A stretch of 64,000 bases of DNA from Candidatus Rifleibacteriota bacterium (lineage in GTDB: Bacteria > Muiribacteriota > Ozemobacteria > Ozemobacterales > Ozemobacteraceae): contig JAAYVD010000117.1 in NCBI GenBank assembly GCA_012517355.1, positions 62,001 through 126,000 on the forward strand. The letters are read 5' to 3'. The translations under genes were made by a program, and so were the position numbers. The notes under the pieces were generated by a model. That model made no database searches, had not been told where the DNA came from, and saw nothing but the letters and a program-made list of their open reading frames with translations. Positions 35,989-44,646 of this stretch are shown piece by piece (positions within the stretch are counted from its first letter, which is position 1; each line of letters begins with the position of its first letter).

Positions 35989-37407
35989 TCAGACGATGCG
36001 GAAGGCGTCGACCAGCACGCACCGGCGCTGGCGCGTGAAGGTGCGGGTGCTGGTCAGCCCCTCGCCGGTCGGCGAGGCGATGGTGAAGGTGGTGAACCCT
36101 TCCCCGCCCAGGCCCAGGCCGGCATAGCTCGGCCCGTTCTTCACGAAGATCGAACAGTTGCACCGGACCGCCATCTTGTGCAGGTTGTCGAGGTTCTTGC
36201 TGTGCATGACCGCCGTGTGGTGGTAGCCATGCTCCACCTTGACCGCCAGGTCGATGGCGGCATGCACGTCGCGGACCCGCACCAATGGCACCACCGGCAT
36301 CAGCATCTCCTCGACCACGAAGGGGTGGTCGGGGCCAACCTCGCACAGCACCATCCGGATGTCCTCGGGGACCTTCACGCCGATCGCGTCGAGGATGAAG
36401 GAGGCGTTCTTGCCGACGAACCCGCGGTGGGGGCCGTGGGTCTTGGGATCGAGGACCGTCTTCTCGAGCTGCAGGATCTCGCGGGCGGATGCCTCATAGG
36501 CGCCGCTGGCGCGCAGGTGCTTCTTGAGATCCTCGGCCACCGACTCGACCACGATGATCTCCTTCTCGGCGATGCACAGGACATTGTTGTCGAGCGTGGC
36601 GCCCGAAATGATGTCGCGGGCCGCCTTCTTCAGGTCGGCGGTCTCGTCGACGACCGCCGGCGGGTTGCCCGGGCCGGCTGCGATGTACTTCTTGCCCGAC
36701 TTGGCGGCGGCGGCCACCACGGCCGGCCCGCCGGTGACGACGAGCAGGCGGATGTCAGGGTGGGTCATCAGCACCTGGGCGGTCTGGATGCTGGGCCTGG
36801 CGGTGGTTGTCATCAGGTTTTCCGGGCCGCCTGCCTCGACCACCGCCTCGTTCAGGATCGAGACGGCGAGCAGGCTGCACCGCGCCGCGGCCGGGTGGGG
36901 GCCGAAGACGACGGCGTTGCCCGCGGCCAGCATGCCGATCGAGTTGCAGATGACCGTCTCGGTCGGGTTGGTCGAGGGGGTGATCGCCCCGATCACCCCG
37001 TAGGGGGCCTGCTCGACCACCGTCAGGCCATGGTCGCCGGAATAGGCAACCGGCTGCAGGTCCTCAATGCCGGGGGTCTTGGTGATGGCCAGCTTGTTCT
37101 TCTGGATCTTGTCGGCCACGCGGCCGTAGCCCGTCTCCTCGTTGGCGACCCGGGCCAGGTCCTCCACGCGCTCCAGGGCCCGCCGACGCATGGTCTCGAT
37201 GATGGCCGCCCGCACCCGCAGCGGGAGTTCCACCAGTTTCCGCTGCGCCTGGCCGGCCGCCCGGATGGCGTCCTCGATGTTCTCGAAGACCCCCTTCTGC
37301 CCATGGCCGGGGGCGGCGGTCGGGGCGGCCAGCGGGGCCCCGGAAGCCTGGACGGCCTTCAGGACCTCCTGGACGATGAGGTTCAGTTCGTCTCTGGAAA
37401 CGGTCAT
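35989..37407 (-). CDS. pduP: CoA-acylating aldehyde dehydrogenase (BMC core enzyme)
   Basis: This encodes 472 residues. It oxidises an aldehyde with NAD and CoA to acyl-CoA inside the compartment. The catalytic Cys is in ATLDNNVLCIAEKE; the cofactor region AITPSTNPTETVICNSI and GGPAVVAAAAKSGKKYI are typical of PduP/EutE. Residues 1 to about 22 (SRDELNLIVQEVLKAVQASG) form an amphipathic helix followed by an Ala/Pro linker, the usual encapsulation peptide. GGAGG precedes the ATG. The aldehyde cannot be told from sequence; acetaldehyde is the likely guess. Confidence 0.94.
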   Translation of the reverse strand: MTVSRDELNLIVQEVLKAVQASGAPLAAPTAAPGHGQKGVFENIEDAIRAAGQAQRKLVELPLRVRAAIIETMRRRALERVEDLARVANEETGYGRVADKIQKNKLAITKTPGIEDLQPVAYSGDHGLTVVEQAPYGVIGAITPSTNPTETVICNSIGMLAAGNAVVFGPHPAAARCSLLAVSILNEAVVEAGGPENLMTTTARPSIQTAQVLMTHPDIRLLVVTGGPAVVAAAAKSGKKYIAAGPGNPPAVVDETADLKKAARDIISGATLDNNVLCIAEKEIIVVESVAEDLKKHLRASGAYEASAREILQLEKTVLDPKTHGPHRGFVGKNASFILDAIGVKVPEDIRMVLCEVGPDHPFVVEEMLMPVVPLVRVRDVHAAIDLAVKVEHGYHHTAVMHSKNLDNLHKMAVRCNCSIFVKNGPSYAGLGLGGEGFTTFTIASPTGEGLTSTRTFTRQRRCVLVDAFRIV

Positions 37408-37470
37408 GATGTTCCTCCCTGGGCGGGGGCCGGGCGGGGACGAACGGGGGCCGGACCAGGAGCGGGAGCG

Positions 37471-37755
37471 TTACTTCCGGACCCGCTCCTGGTCCATGAC
37501 CACCGCGTCGACGATGCCGGCGATCGCGGCATCCACCGGCTTGTTGAGCGTGCGGTCGGTGAGGCGGGCGGAACTGCCGGCGACCAGCAGCACCGTTTCC
37601 GCCGCTCCCGACCCGACGGCATCGGCGGCGATGACGAACTTGCCGGTCGGCTTGGAATCGATGGTCAACTCCTCGACGACGAGAAGCTTCAAGCCTTCCA
37701 GACGCTCATCCTTGCGGGTGCAGACGACCGTCCCGCAGACGCGGCCGAGATTCAT
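37471..37755 (-). CDS. eutN: Pentameric BMC vertex protein EutN/CcmL family
   Basis: This encodes 94 residues, full length. EutN/CcmL pentamers cap the vertices of the polyhedral shell. Segments MNLGRVCGTVVCTRKDERLEGLKLL, VIAADAVGSGAAETVLLVAGSSAR and PVDAAIAGIVD are characteristic. It lies 19 bp after the hexameric shell gene and 63 bp before the aldehyde dehydrogenase gene. Confidence 0.96.
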   Translation of the reverse strand: MNLGRVCGTVVCTRKDERLEGLKLLVVEELTIDSKPTGKFVIAADAVGSGAAETVLLVAGSSARLTDRTLNKPVDAAIAGIVDAVVMDQERVRK

Positions 37756-37774
37756 GCCTGCTCAGGCGACCGGC

Positions 37775-38068
37775 TTACTTCTTGCCGGGGGTCTGCTCGC
37801 GGATGGGCAGGACCTCGTCGAGGTTGGCGTGGGGGCGGGGAATGACATGGACGCAGACCAGCTCGCCGATCTTCTTGGCGGCGGCCGCGCCGGCGTCGGT
37901 GGCGGCCTTGACGGCGGCCACGTCACCGCGCACGAAAGCGGTCACGTATCCGGACCCGATCTTCTCCCAGCCGACGAGACGGACGTTGGCCGCCTTCACC
38001 ATGGCGTCGCTGGCTTCGATCAGAGAGGTCAAACCTTTGGTTTCGATCATTCCGAGGGCCTCTTGCAT
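37775..38068 (-). CDS. pduA: Hexameric BMC shell protein, PduA/EutM-like
   Basis: This encodes 97 residues, one BMC domain. The segments [20 protein letters not shown], the pore loop [15 protein letters not shown] and [17 protein letters not shown] are close to PduA/EutM. KIGSG forms a small polar pore that admits small metabolites. AAGGAGG precedes the ATG. It is the only hexameric shell gene here, so it is probably the main facet protein. Confidence 0.97.
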   Translation of the reverse strand: MQEALGMIETKGLTSLIEASDAMVKAANVRLVGWEKIGSGYVTAFVRGDVAAVKAATDAGAAAAKKIGELVCVHVIPRPHANLDEVLPIREQTPGKK

Positions 38069-38112
38069 GACTTCCTCCTTGGGAATTTCGGAAAGGATGG
38101 GGAATTTCGGTT

Positions 38113-38757
38113 TCAGGCGATGATTTCGACGCGGTCGCCGGTCTTGACGTTGCCGGCGTTCGCTTCATCGGTGTCGATGTGGAAATCGAGGGCGAACTGG
38201 TCGTTGACCCGCACCAGGACGTTGCAGAACACCACGGCCTTGGGGCCCGAGGTCTTGATGCTGATGCGGTCCATGTCTTTCAGGCCGAACTTCTCGGCTT
38301 CCCGGGTATGCATGTGCAGGTGCCGGGCGGCCACGATGACGCCTTCCTTCAGGTTGACGGCGCCCTTGGGCCCCACCACGATCAGGCCCGGACTGCCCTT
38401 GGTGTCGCCGGAATCGCGCACCACCGCGGGAATGCCCAGGGCAAACGAATCGGTGACCGAGATCTCGATCTGGGTGGCCTTGCGGACCGGGCCCAGGATG
38501 CGGCATTTCTCGATGACGCCCTTTTTGCCGACCAGCATGACGCATTCCTCGGCGGCGAACTGCCCGGGCTGCGACAGGTCTTTCATCACCTTCAGCTTGT
38601 AGCCGGGCCCGAACAGGGTTTCCAGGTCTTCCTGCGCCAGGTGGATGTGCCGACCGCTGACCCCGACCGGGATCGTTCCGGGCTTGATGCGGTCCTGCAG
38701 GTCGATCTGCTTGAGCACCTCACCTACGATCTGTTTCACTTTCTTCTCGTCGAGCAT
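38113..38757 (-). CDS. pduL: PduL-type phosphate propanoyl/acetyltransferase
   Basis: This encodes 214 residues. PduL converts acyl-CoA and phosphate to acyl-phosphate and recycles CoA inside the shell. Zinc-site regions are [21 protein letters not shown] and [19 protein letters not shown]. Residues 1 to about 20 ([20 protein letters not shown]) form an amphipathic helix like an encapsulation peptide and share IVxEVLK with the aldehyde dehydrogenase tag. The ATG at 38757 is preceded by AAAGGA, 5 bp after the previous gene. Confidence 0.94.
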   Translation of the reverse strand: MLDEKKVKQIVGEVLKQIDLQDRIKPGTIPVGVSGRHIHLAQEDLETLFGPGYKLKVMKDLSQPGQFAAEECVMLVGKKGVIEKCRILGPVRKATQIEISVTDSFALGIPAVVRDSGDTKGSPGLIVVGPKGAVNLKEGVIVAARHLHMHTREAEKFGLKDMDRISIKTSGPKAVVFCNVLVRVNDQFALDFHIDTDEANAGNVKTGDRVEIIA

Positions 38758-38762
38758 CTCTG

Positions 38763-39836
38763 CTACCGTCCTTTCCCCTGGACCAGCCGGTCCAGTTCCT
38801 GATCGTCCGTCCATGTGGCCTGGGGGCTCCGGGGCCCGTCGGCGGGACCTCGATCACCTGTCGTCGCCAAGGGTACAAACACGGTCGGGGCCGGAGGGCT
38901 CCCTGGACGCGGGGCCATTATATCACACCCGGGAAGGCGTTCAAGGGGGAGGGTGGTGAAAATCAGCAGCCCTTGCGCCGCGGCCAGGGAGGCGAGTTTG
39001 CCCAGGTTGGCGGGCGCCGCATACGGCGCCGCTGCCGGCAGCAGGGCTCCGCGGCAGCCCAGGTCGGCCAGCATGGCGACCGAGGTCTCGCCGGTGAAGG
39101 CGCCATGGGAGGCCCAATGGACCGTGGTGGAAACCAGGCGGTTCTTCAGGGCCGGGAACAGGTCCTGGAAGACCGGGATCATCGGCGGGTCGAGGACGAA
39201 CAGCAGGCCGGGACAGGCATGGGCGGCCTGGAACAGCCGGTCGCCCCGGGCCTGCAGGTCGCGCCGCGTCTGGGCGGCGACCCGGACCAGCACATGGGAG
39301 GAAGGGGACCGGCCCTGGCTCATGCCGAGGGCGTCGGCCACCTCGCGGGCCCAGTCGGTCAGCGGGCGGCCGGCGGGAAGCACCCGGACCCCGGTGCGGT
39401 GCAGCTCGCGCACGTCGTCGGCGGTCATCGCCGAGCGGGGATGCGTGGCCGGCGTGGCCACCCCCGGGGCCGCCACGGAGTCGGTCAGCGTGGCCAGTTC
39501 GTGGGGAAGGATGGGTTCGAGGCCGAGGTCTGACCAGGCTTTTGGGGGGCGCGCGGGAGCCGGGACGAGGCCCCGGACCCGGGGGCCGTCCAGGCCGTGC
39601 AGGAGGTTCCACAGGGATTCCAGGGCCGGCGAGTCGCGCAGCCCCAGGGCGAGCTTGGTGAGCAGGTCGGCGGGCGGCTCGTGCAGGATCACCGCAGCGA
39701 ACCGGCCGAACCCGAGCCACTGCACCGATTCCAGGCGGGTGACCAGGAAGGCTTCGGGGTCGAGGCCGAAGGGGGGCTGGCACAGAATCTCGCCGGTGAG
39801 GTGCGGGGAAACGATCAGCAGGGGGCGCGGGTTCAT
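38763..39836 (-). CDS. First gene of BMC operon: flavoprotein-like domain fused to a degenerate triosephosphate-isomerase half barrel
   Basis: This encodes 357 residues if started at 39836 (360 from the in-frame ATG at 39845). Residues 1 to about 105 resemble BMC-associated flavoprotein-like domains (ADLLTKLALGLRDSPALESL). Residues about 135-170 (ADDVRELHRTGVRVLPAGRPLTDWARE) resemble the 'TPLARD' segment seen in BMC proteins. Residues about 200-300 match TPI: LDPPMIPVFQDLF, then GAFTGETSVAMLADLGC, almost identical to TPI's conserved text. The catalytic GHSERR is replaced by LPAAAPY, and the N-terminal NWK is missing, so TPI activity is unlikely. A structural or metabolite-binding role is inferred. 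Confidence 0.7.
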   Translation of the reverse strand: MNPRPLLIVSPHLTGEILCQPPFGLDPEAFLVTRLESVQWLGFGRFAAVILHEPPADLLTKLALGLRDSPALESLWNLLHGLDGPRVRGLVPAPARPPKAWSDLGLEPILPHELATLTDSVAAPGVATPATHPRSAMTADDVRELHRTGVRVLPAGRPLTDWAREVADALGMSQGRSPSSHVLVRVAAQTRRDLQARGDRLFQAAHACPGLLFVLDPPMIPVFQDLFPALKNRLVSTTVHWASHGAFTGETSVAMLADLGCRGALLPAAAPYAAPANLGKLASLAAAQGLLIFTTLPLERLPGCDIMAPRPGSPPAPTVFVPLATTGDRGPADGPRSPQATWTDDQELDRLVQGKGR

Positions 39837-39843
39837 CGCCGTC

Positions 39844-39872
39844 ATGATAGAGGACCGGGCGGCGGAAATCAA
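39844..39872 (-). promoter_or_regulatory. Sigma-70-type promoter of the BMC operon
   Basis: On the minus strand, -35 TTGATT (39867-39872), a 17-bp spacer and -10 TATCAT (39844-39849) lie directly before the first gene. Seven bases separate the -10 from the ATG at 39836, so a leaderless mRNA is predicted. No ribosome-binding site is seen. Confidence 0.6.
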
Positions 39873-39952
39873 CGGGGAAACGGAGGCGGTGTCAGGTCGT
39901 CGACCGGAAGGGGCGGAGGGCGTGAAGCATGGCAGACGGAAAGCCCGCGAAA

Positions 39953-40207
39953 AGCGGAAAGCCGCGCGACGGCGCGGCTTTCCCAAAATAAGCCCCGCCA
40001 ATGCCGTGTGAGGAAAAATTGAACCCGAACCTAAAGGTAACGGTTGTCCGCCCACGTCAGGACGAGTGCTTCGTAACAGGAAGTTCCTGTTCGTAAGGGG
40101 TGCTCGAATAGCCGTGGAGACAGATTCCCTCGAGATACAGGTGTCGGCTCAATTAAACCTGCACCATCACGTGCACAGCAGGGACAAACTGTTCAAAGAG
40201 CGATTCT
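39953..40207 (-). ncRNA. ssrS: Candidate 6S RNA
   Basis: Transcript predicted from about 40207 to the hairpin at 39957-39982. Segments gagccgaca, ctccacggc and gagca occur in the same order as gagccgata, ctccgcgg and gagca in E. coli 6S RNA. A closing helix pairs gtttgtcc (near 40187) with ggacaacc (near 40048). An inner perfect hairpin aacaggaa/ttcctgtt lies at 40075-40091. 6S RNA binds sigma-70 RNA polymerase as a promoter mimic. The similarity was judged by eye, and total length is somewhat long, so the identity is a hypothesis. Confidence 0.5.
39957..39982 (-). terminator. Terminator of the candidate 6S RNA
   Basis: A perfect 11-bp stem (39957-39967 with 39972-39982) and 4-base loop are followed on the minus strand by GCTTTTCGC. 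The T-run is short. Confidence 0.55.
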
Positions 40208-40213
40208 GATACA

Positions 40214-40242
40214 AACATAGCACACGCCCCCAACCTTGGCAA
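40214..40242 (-). promoter_or_regulatory. Sigma-70-type promoter of the candidate 6S RNA
   Basis: On the minus strand, -35 TTGCCA (40237-40242), a 17-bp spacer ending TGTGC (extended -10) and -10 TATGTT (40214-40219). It is one of the best promoter matches in the window and drives no protein gene nearby. Confidence 0.7.
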
Positions 40243-40365
40243 GAGGGCCTGAGAACCCGCCGCCAGGGCGCTCCGACCGGCCATTTTTCCCCGGCAACAG
40301 CCTCCTTTCCCATGAGTCTCGAGGAGGCCGGCCGGTTACCCCTGGGGACGGCTGCCTGCTCCCCT

Positions 40366-40462
40366 GTGGCCATTCCCGCGGCGGCGAACCATCTCCCACA
40401 TCATCCGCACCAGGGGTCATCTGCCCCCTGGCCATTCTGGCGGGGGCGACCCCCCATGCCCG
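40366..40462. repeat. Two related GC-rich repeat copies
   Basis: The sequences cctgtggccattcccgcgg (near 40373) and cccctggccattctggcgg (near 40431) are similar to each other and loosely to copy A at 2911. Both lie in the gap upstream of the exported-protein gene. Confidence 0.35.
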
Positions 40463-40564
40463 CGGCGGGGAGTGGCTGGCAGGTCTTCCCAGCCCCGTCG
40501 CGGACCCGGGCCTTTCGAGCGGATCCGGGCCTTTCGCAAGGCTTTCGAAGCCCTTTCGAAACGC

Positions 40565-40593
40565 TTGCGCGACTGGCTGGTGACCGGTAGAAT
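40565..40593 (+). promoter_or_regulatory. Sigma-70-type promoter of the exported-protein gene
   Basis: -35 TTGCGC (40565-40570), a 17-bp spacer and -10 TAGAAT (40588-40593). The ATG is 40 bp downstream. Confidence 0.65.
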
Positions 40594-40633
40594 GGAAAGG
40601 GTACCGAGTATCGCGAGGAACCGGGAGCGTGTC

Positions 40634-41245
40634 ATGAAGCCTTTGTCCCGTGCCGCCGTGGCGGCCGTCGTGTTGGCCCTGATGGGCGTGGGGGCGGTCC
40701 ATGCCGTGACCCCCGCCTTCGGTGAACTGCATCGGGAACCGGTCCTCCCCGAGAAGCAGGTGGTGCTGAAGAAGCTCCTGTTCGCGGCGGGGCTGATGAA
40801 TGCCGTCTACCTGGGCATCAACGACCTGGTGGCCGCGCTGCAGCTGGCCAAAAAGGCCACCGATGCGAAGGGCCTTTCCGCCCAGCTGTTCGCCGTGATG
40901 GTCGGGCTCCAGGAAAAGCCGGCCATGCTCCGGCACATCGCCGGTGAGATCCGGTTCTGCGAGGCCTGGCCCAACTTCCCCGTCGGCTTTCCCGATTCTC
41001 CCGAAGGCTGCGACCCGATCAGTCGCGAGTTCGAGATCATGGCCGACCACATCGAAAAACTCGGCATCCAGTACCAGTCGACCAGCCTGGCCACCCTCAA
41101 AAAGGAAGCCGACCGCGTCGTCTTCGCCCTCTTCTGGACCGACAGCGAGAAGATCCGCACCCTCTGCCATTCCATCCTCACCTTCATCAGGATGGAACTG
41201 AAGGAAGACCTCCCCTTCGAGGTGTTCGCCAAGCCGCGTCCCTGA
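40634..41245 (+). CDS. Exported protein of unknown function
   Basis: This encodes 203 residues. Residues 1 to about 24 (MKPLSRAAVAAVVLALMGVGAVHA) are a clear signal peptide. The mature protein is mostly helical with three Cys (EIRFCEAWPN, EGCDPIS, RTLCHS). No known motif is recognised. GGAG precedes the ATG. It is a monocistronic gene with its own promoter, convergent with uvrB. A periplasmic location is inferred. Confidence 0.8.
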   Translation: MKPLSRAAVAAVVLALMGVGAVHAVTPAFGELHREPVLPEKQVVLKKLLFAAGLMNAVYLGINDLVAALQLAKKATDAKGLSAQLFAVMVGLQEKPAMLRHIAGEIRFCEAWPNFPVGFPDSPEGCDPISREFEIMADHIEKLGIQYQSTSLATLKKEADRVVFALFWTDSEKIRTLCHSILTFIRMELKEDLPFEVFAKPRP

Positions 41246-41277
41246 GCCGGCCCCGGGCCGATTCGCCCGGAACGGCC

Positions 41278-43386
<2,109 letters not shown>

Positions 43387-43481
43387 GACGGCCAGTATAA
43401 TACAAACATCCCCCGCAGGATCGGCCGGCGCAGCCCCCCTTGTCGCCGCCGGCCGTGGGAACCAACCAGACGGGAGCCGGA

Positions 43482-44300
43482 ATGAAACTCTACATCGTGG
43501 CGGACATGGAAGGCATCGCGGGGGTGGTCTCCTCCCAGGAGGTCGATTCCCCGAGCAGCCCGGAATACGAGCAGGCCCGCAAGCAGTTCACGGCCGAGGT
43601 GCTCGCCGTCTGCCAGGGAGCCCTCGAGGCCGGGGTCGAGGAGGTCTACGTCAACGATTTCCACGGCACGGGCTGCAACCTCATCCACGACCGCTTCCCT
43701 CCCCAGGTCGTGATGATCCGCGGCGGGTTCCGGCGCACCTCGGGGTTCGACCTGCTCGACGGTTCGTTCGCCGGCCTGGTCCTGCTGGGGGCCCACACCC
43801 GCAGCGGTTCCACCCAGGGGCTGCTGGCCCATACCTATTCCCGGCGGCTGCAATTCGAGATCTTCGGGGCGCCGGTCGGCGAGTTCGACCTGCTGGCCCT
43901 GCTGGCGGGCGAGAAGAAGGTCCCCACCATCCTGATCTCCGGGGACGACAAGACCATCGAGCAGGCCGCCACCAACCTGCCGTCCACCATCGGCGTGGTG
44001 ACCAAATGGTCGATCGGGACGCGGGGGGCGATGTGCCTGCATCCCATGCAGGTCTGCACGCTCCTGAAAGAGGAGATCCGGCGCGCGGTGAAGAACGCGC
44101 CCGGGATCGAGCCTCCGGCCATCATGCCGCCCATCCCGCTGGTGATCAGGCCTCTCGAACCCTCGCTGGCCGAGCGCCTCAACTGGATTCCGCGCGTCAA
44201 GGCCCTGCCTGGCGGCGGGTTCGAGTTCCTCGGGGAAAGCATGGAGGAGGTCGCCAACATCGTCTACGGCGCGACCCTGCTGGCCTCCCCCGGAGAATAG
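43482..44300 (+). CDS. M55 family D-aminopeptidase (DppA-like)
   Basis: This encodes 272 residues, normal length. M55 enzymes are zinc decameric peptidases that release D-amino acids from peptides, often in cell-wall peptide recycling. Metal-ligand regions are VADMEGIAG near residue 7, YVNDFHGTG near residue 60 and LGAHTRSGSTQGLLAHT near residue 105; GEFDLLALLAGE follows. The start at 43482 (GGAG upstream) is where homology begins. The substrate is unknown. Confidence 0.9.
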   Translation: MKLYIVADMEGIAGVVSSQEVDSPSSPEYEQARKQFTAEVLAVCQGALEAGVEEVYVNDFHGTGCNLIHDRFPPQVVMIRGGFRRTSGFDLLDGSFAGLVLLGAHTRSGSTQGLLAHTYSRRLQFEIFGAPVGEFDLLALLAGEKKVPTILISGDDKTIEQAATNLPSTIGVVTKWSIGTRGAMCLHPMQVCTLLKEEIRRAVKNAPGIEPPAIMPPIPLVIRPLEPSLAERLNWIPRVKALPGGGFEFLGESMEEVANIVYGATLLASPGE

Positions 44301-44646
44301 CCCACCTCGTCTTTGTCCCCGACCGGCGCCACGTCGGGTGGCCCCCCTTGGCCGCCCCGGAAACCGGGGGAGAGCCACCGTCCGCGTGCCTGGCAGCAGG
44401 ACCGTCTTCTTCCCGGCCGGCTCCCTGGCTTTGCCGGCAACGGTCCACTGCCGGATGGTTCCGTTCGTGCCAGGGAGTGCCATGGGCGGGCCTGACCGGC
44501 CCGGCCCGGCAGGCATCACCGGCCTCCGCATCCGACCTCGGCGTGGGAGGGCGCCGGGCCTGGTGTCAGCGGCGGTCTTGGCTTCCGGGCGGTGTTGCGG
44601 CTGTTGGCACCCGCCATCGTCGGAGGACCGGCGCGGGGCCAGGGCC
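44301..44646. other. Intergenic region, convergent
   Basis: The gap of 346 bp lies between the aminopeptidase and the sigma-54 activator gene. It is GC-rich with several short palindromes, one loosely like the REP family near 44346. No gene, T-run terminator or promoter is convincing. Confidence 0.4.

Larger units (their letters stand above)
39846..40633. other. Intergenic region: BMC promoter, candidate 6S RNA, repeats
   Basis: The gap of 788 bp contains, from left to right, the BMC promoter, a structured RNA with its own promoter and terminator, GC-rich palindromic repeats near 40366-40462, and the promoter of the next gene. No protein gene is evident. Confidence 0.6.

Noticed and set aside
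38763-39845. Deoxyribose-phosphate aldolase (DeoC) as identity of the first BMC gene
   Set aside because: The DeoC Schiff-base lysine motif is missing and the matching text is that of triosephosphate isomerase.
39846-40210. Cobalamin riboswitch controlling the BMC operon
   Set aside because: The B12-box text was looked for and is not present; the structured RNA instead resembles 6S RNA and has its own terminator.
44301-44646. Sigma-54 promoter from tggcac on the minus strand near 44477
   Set aside because: The downstream TTGC box is missing at the required spacing and no minus-strand gene begins there.
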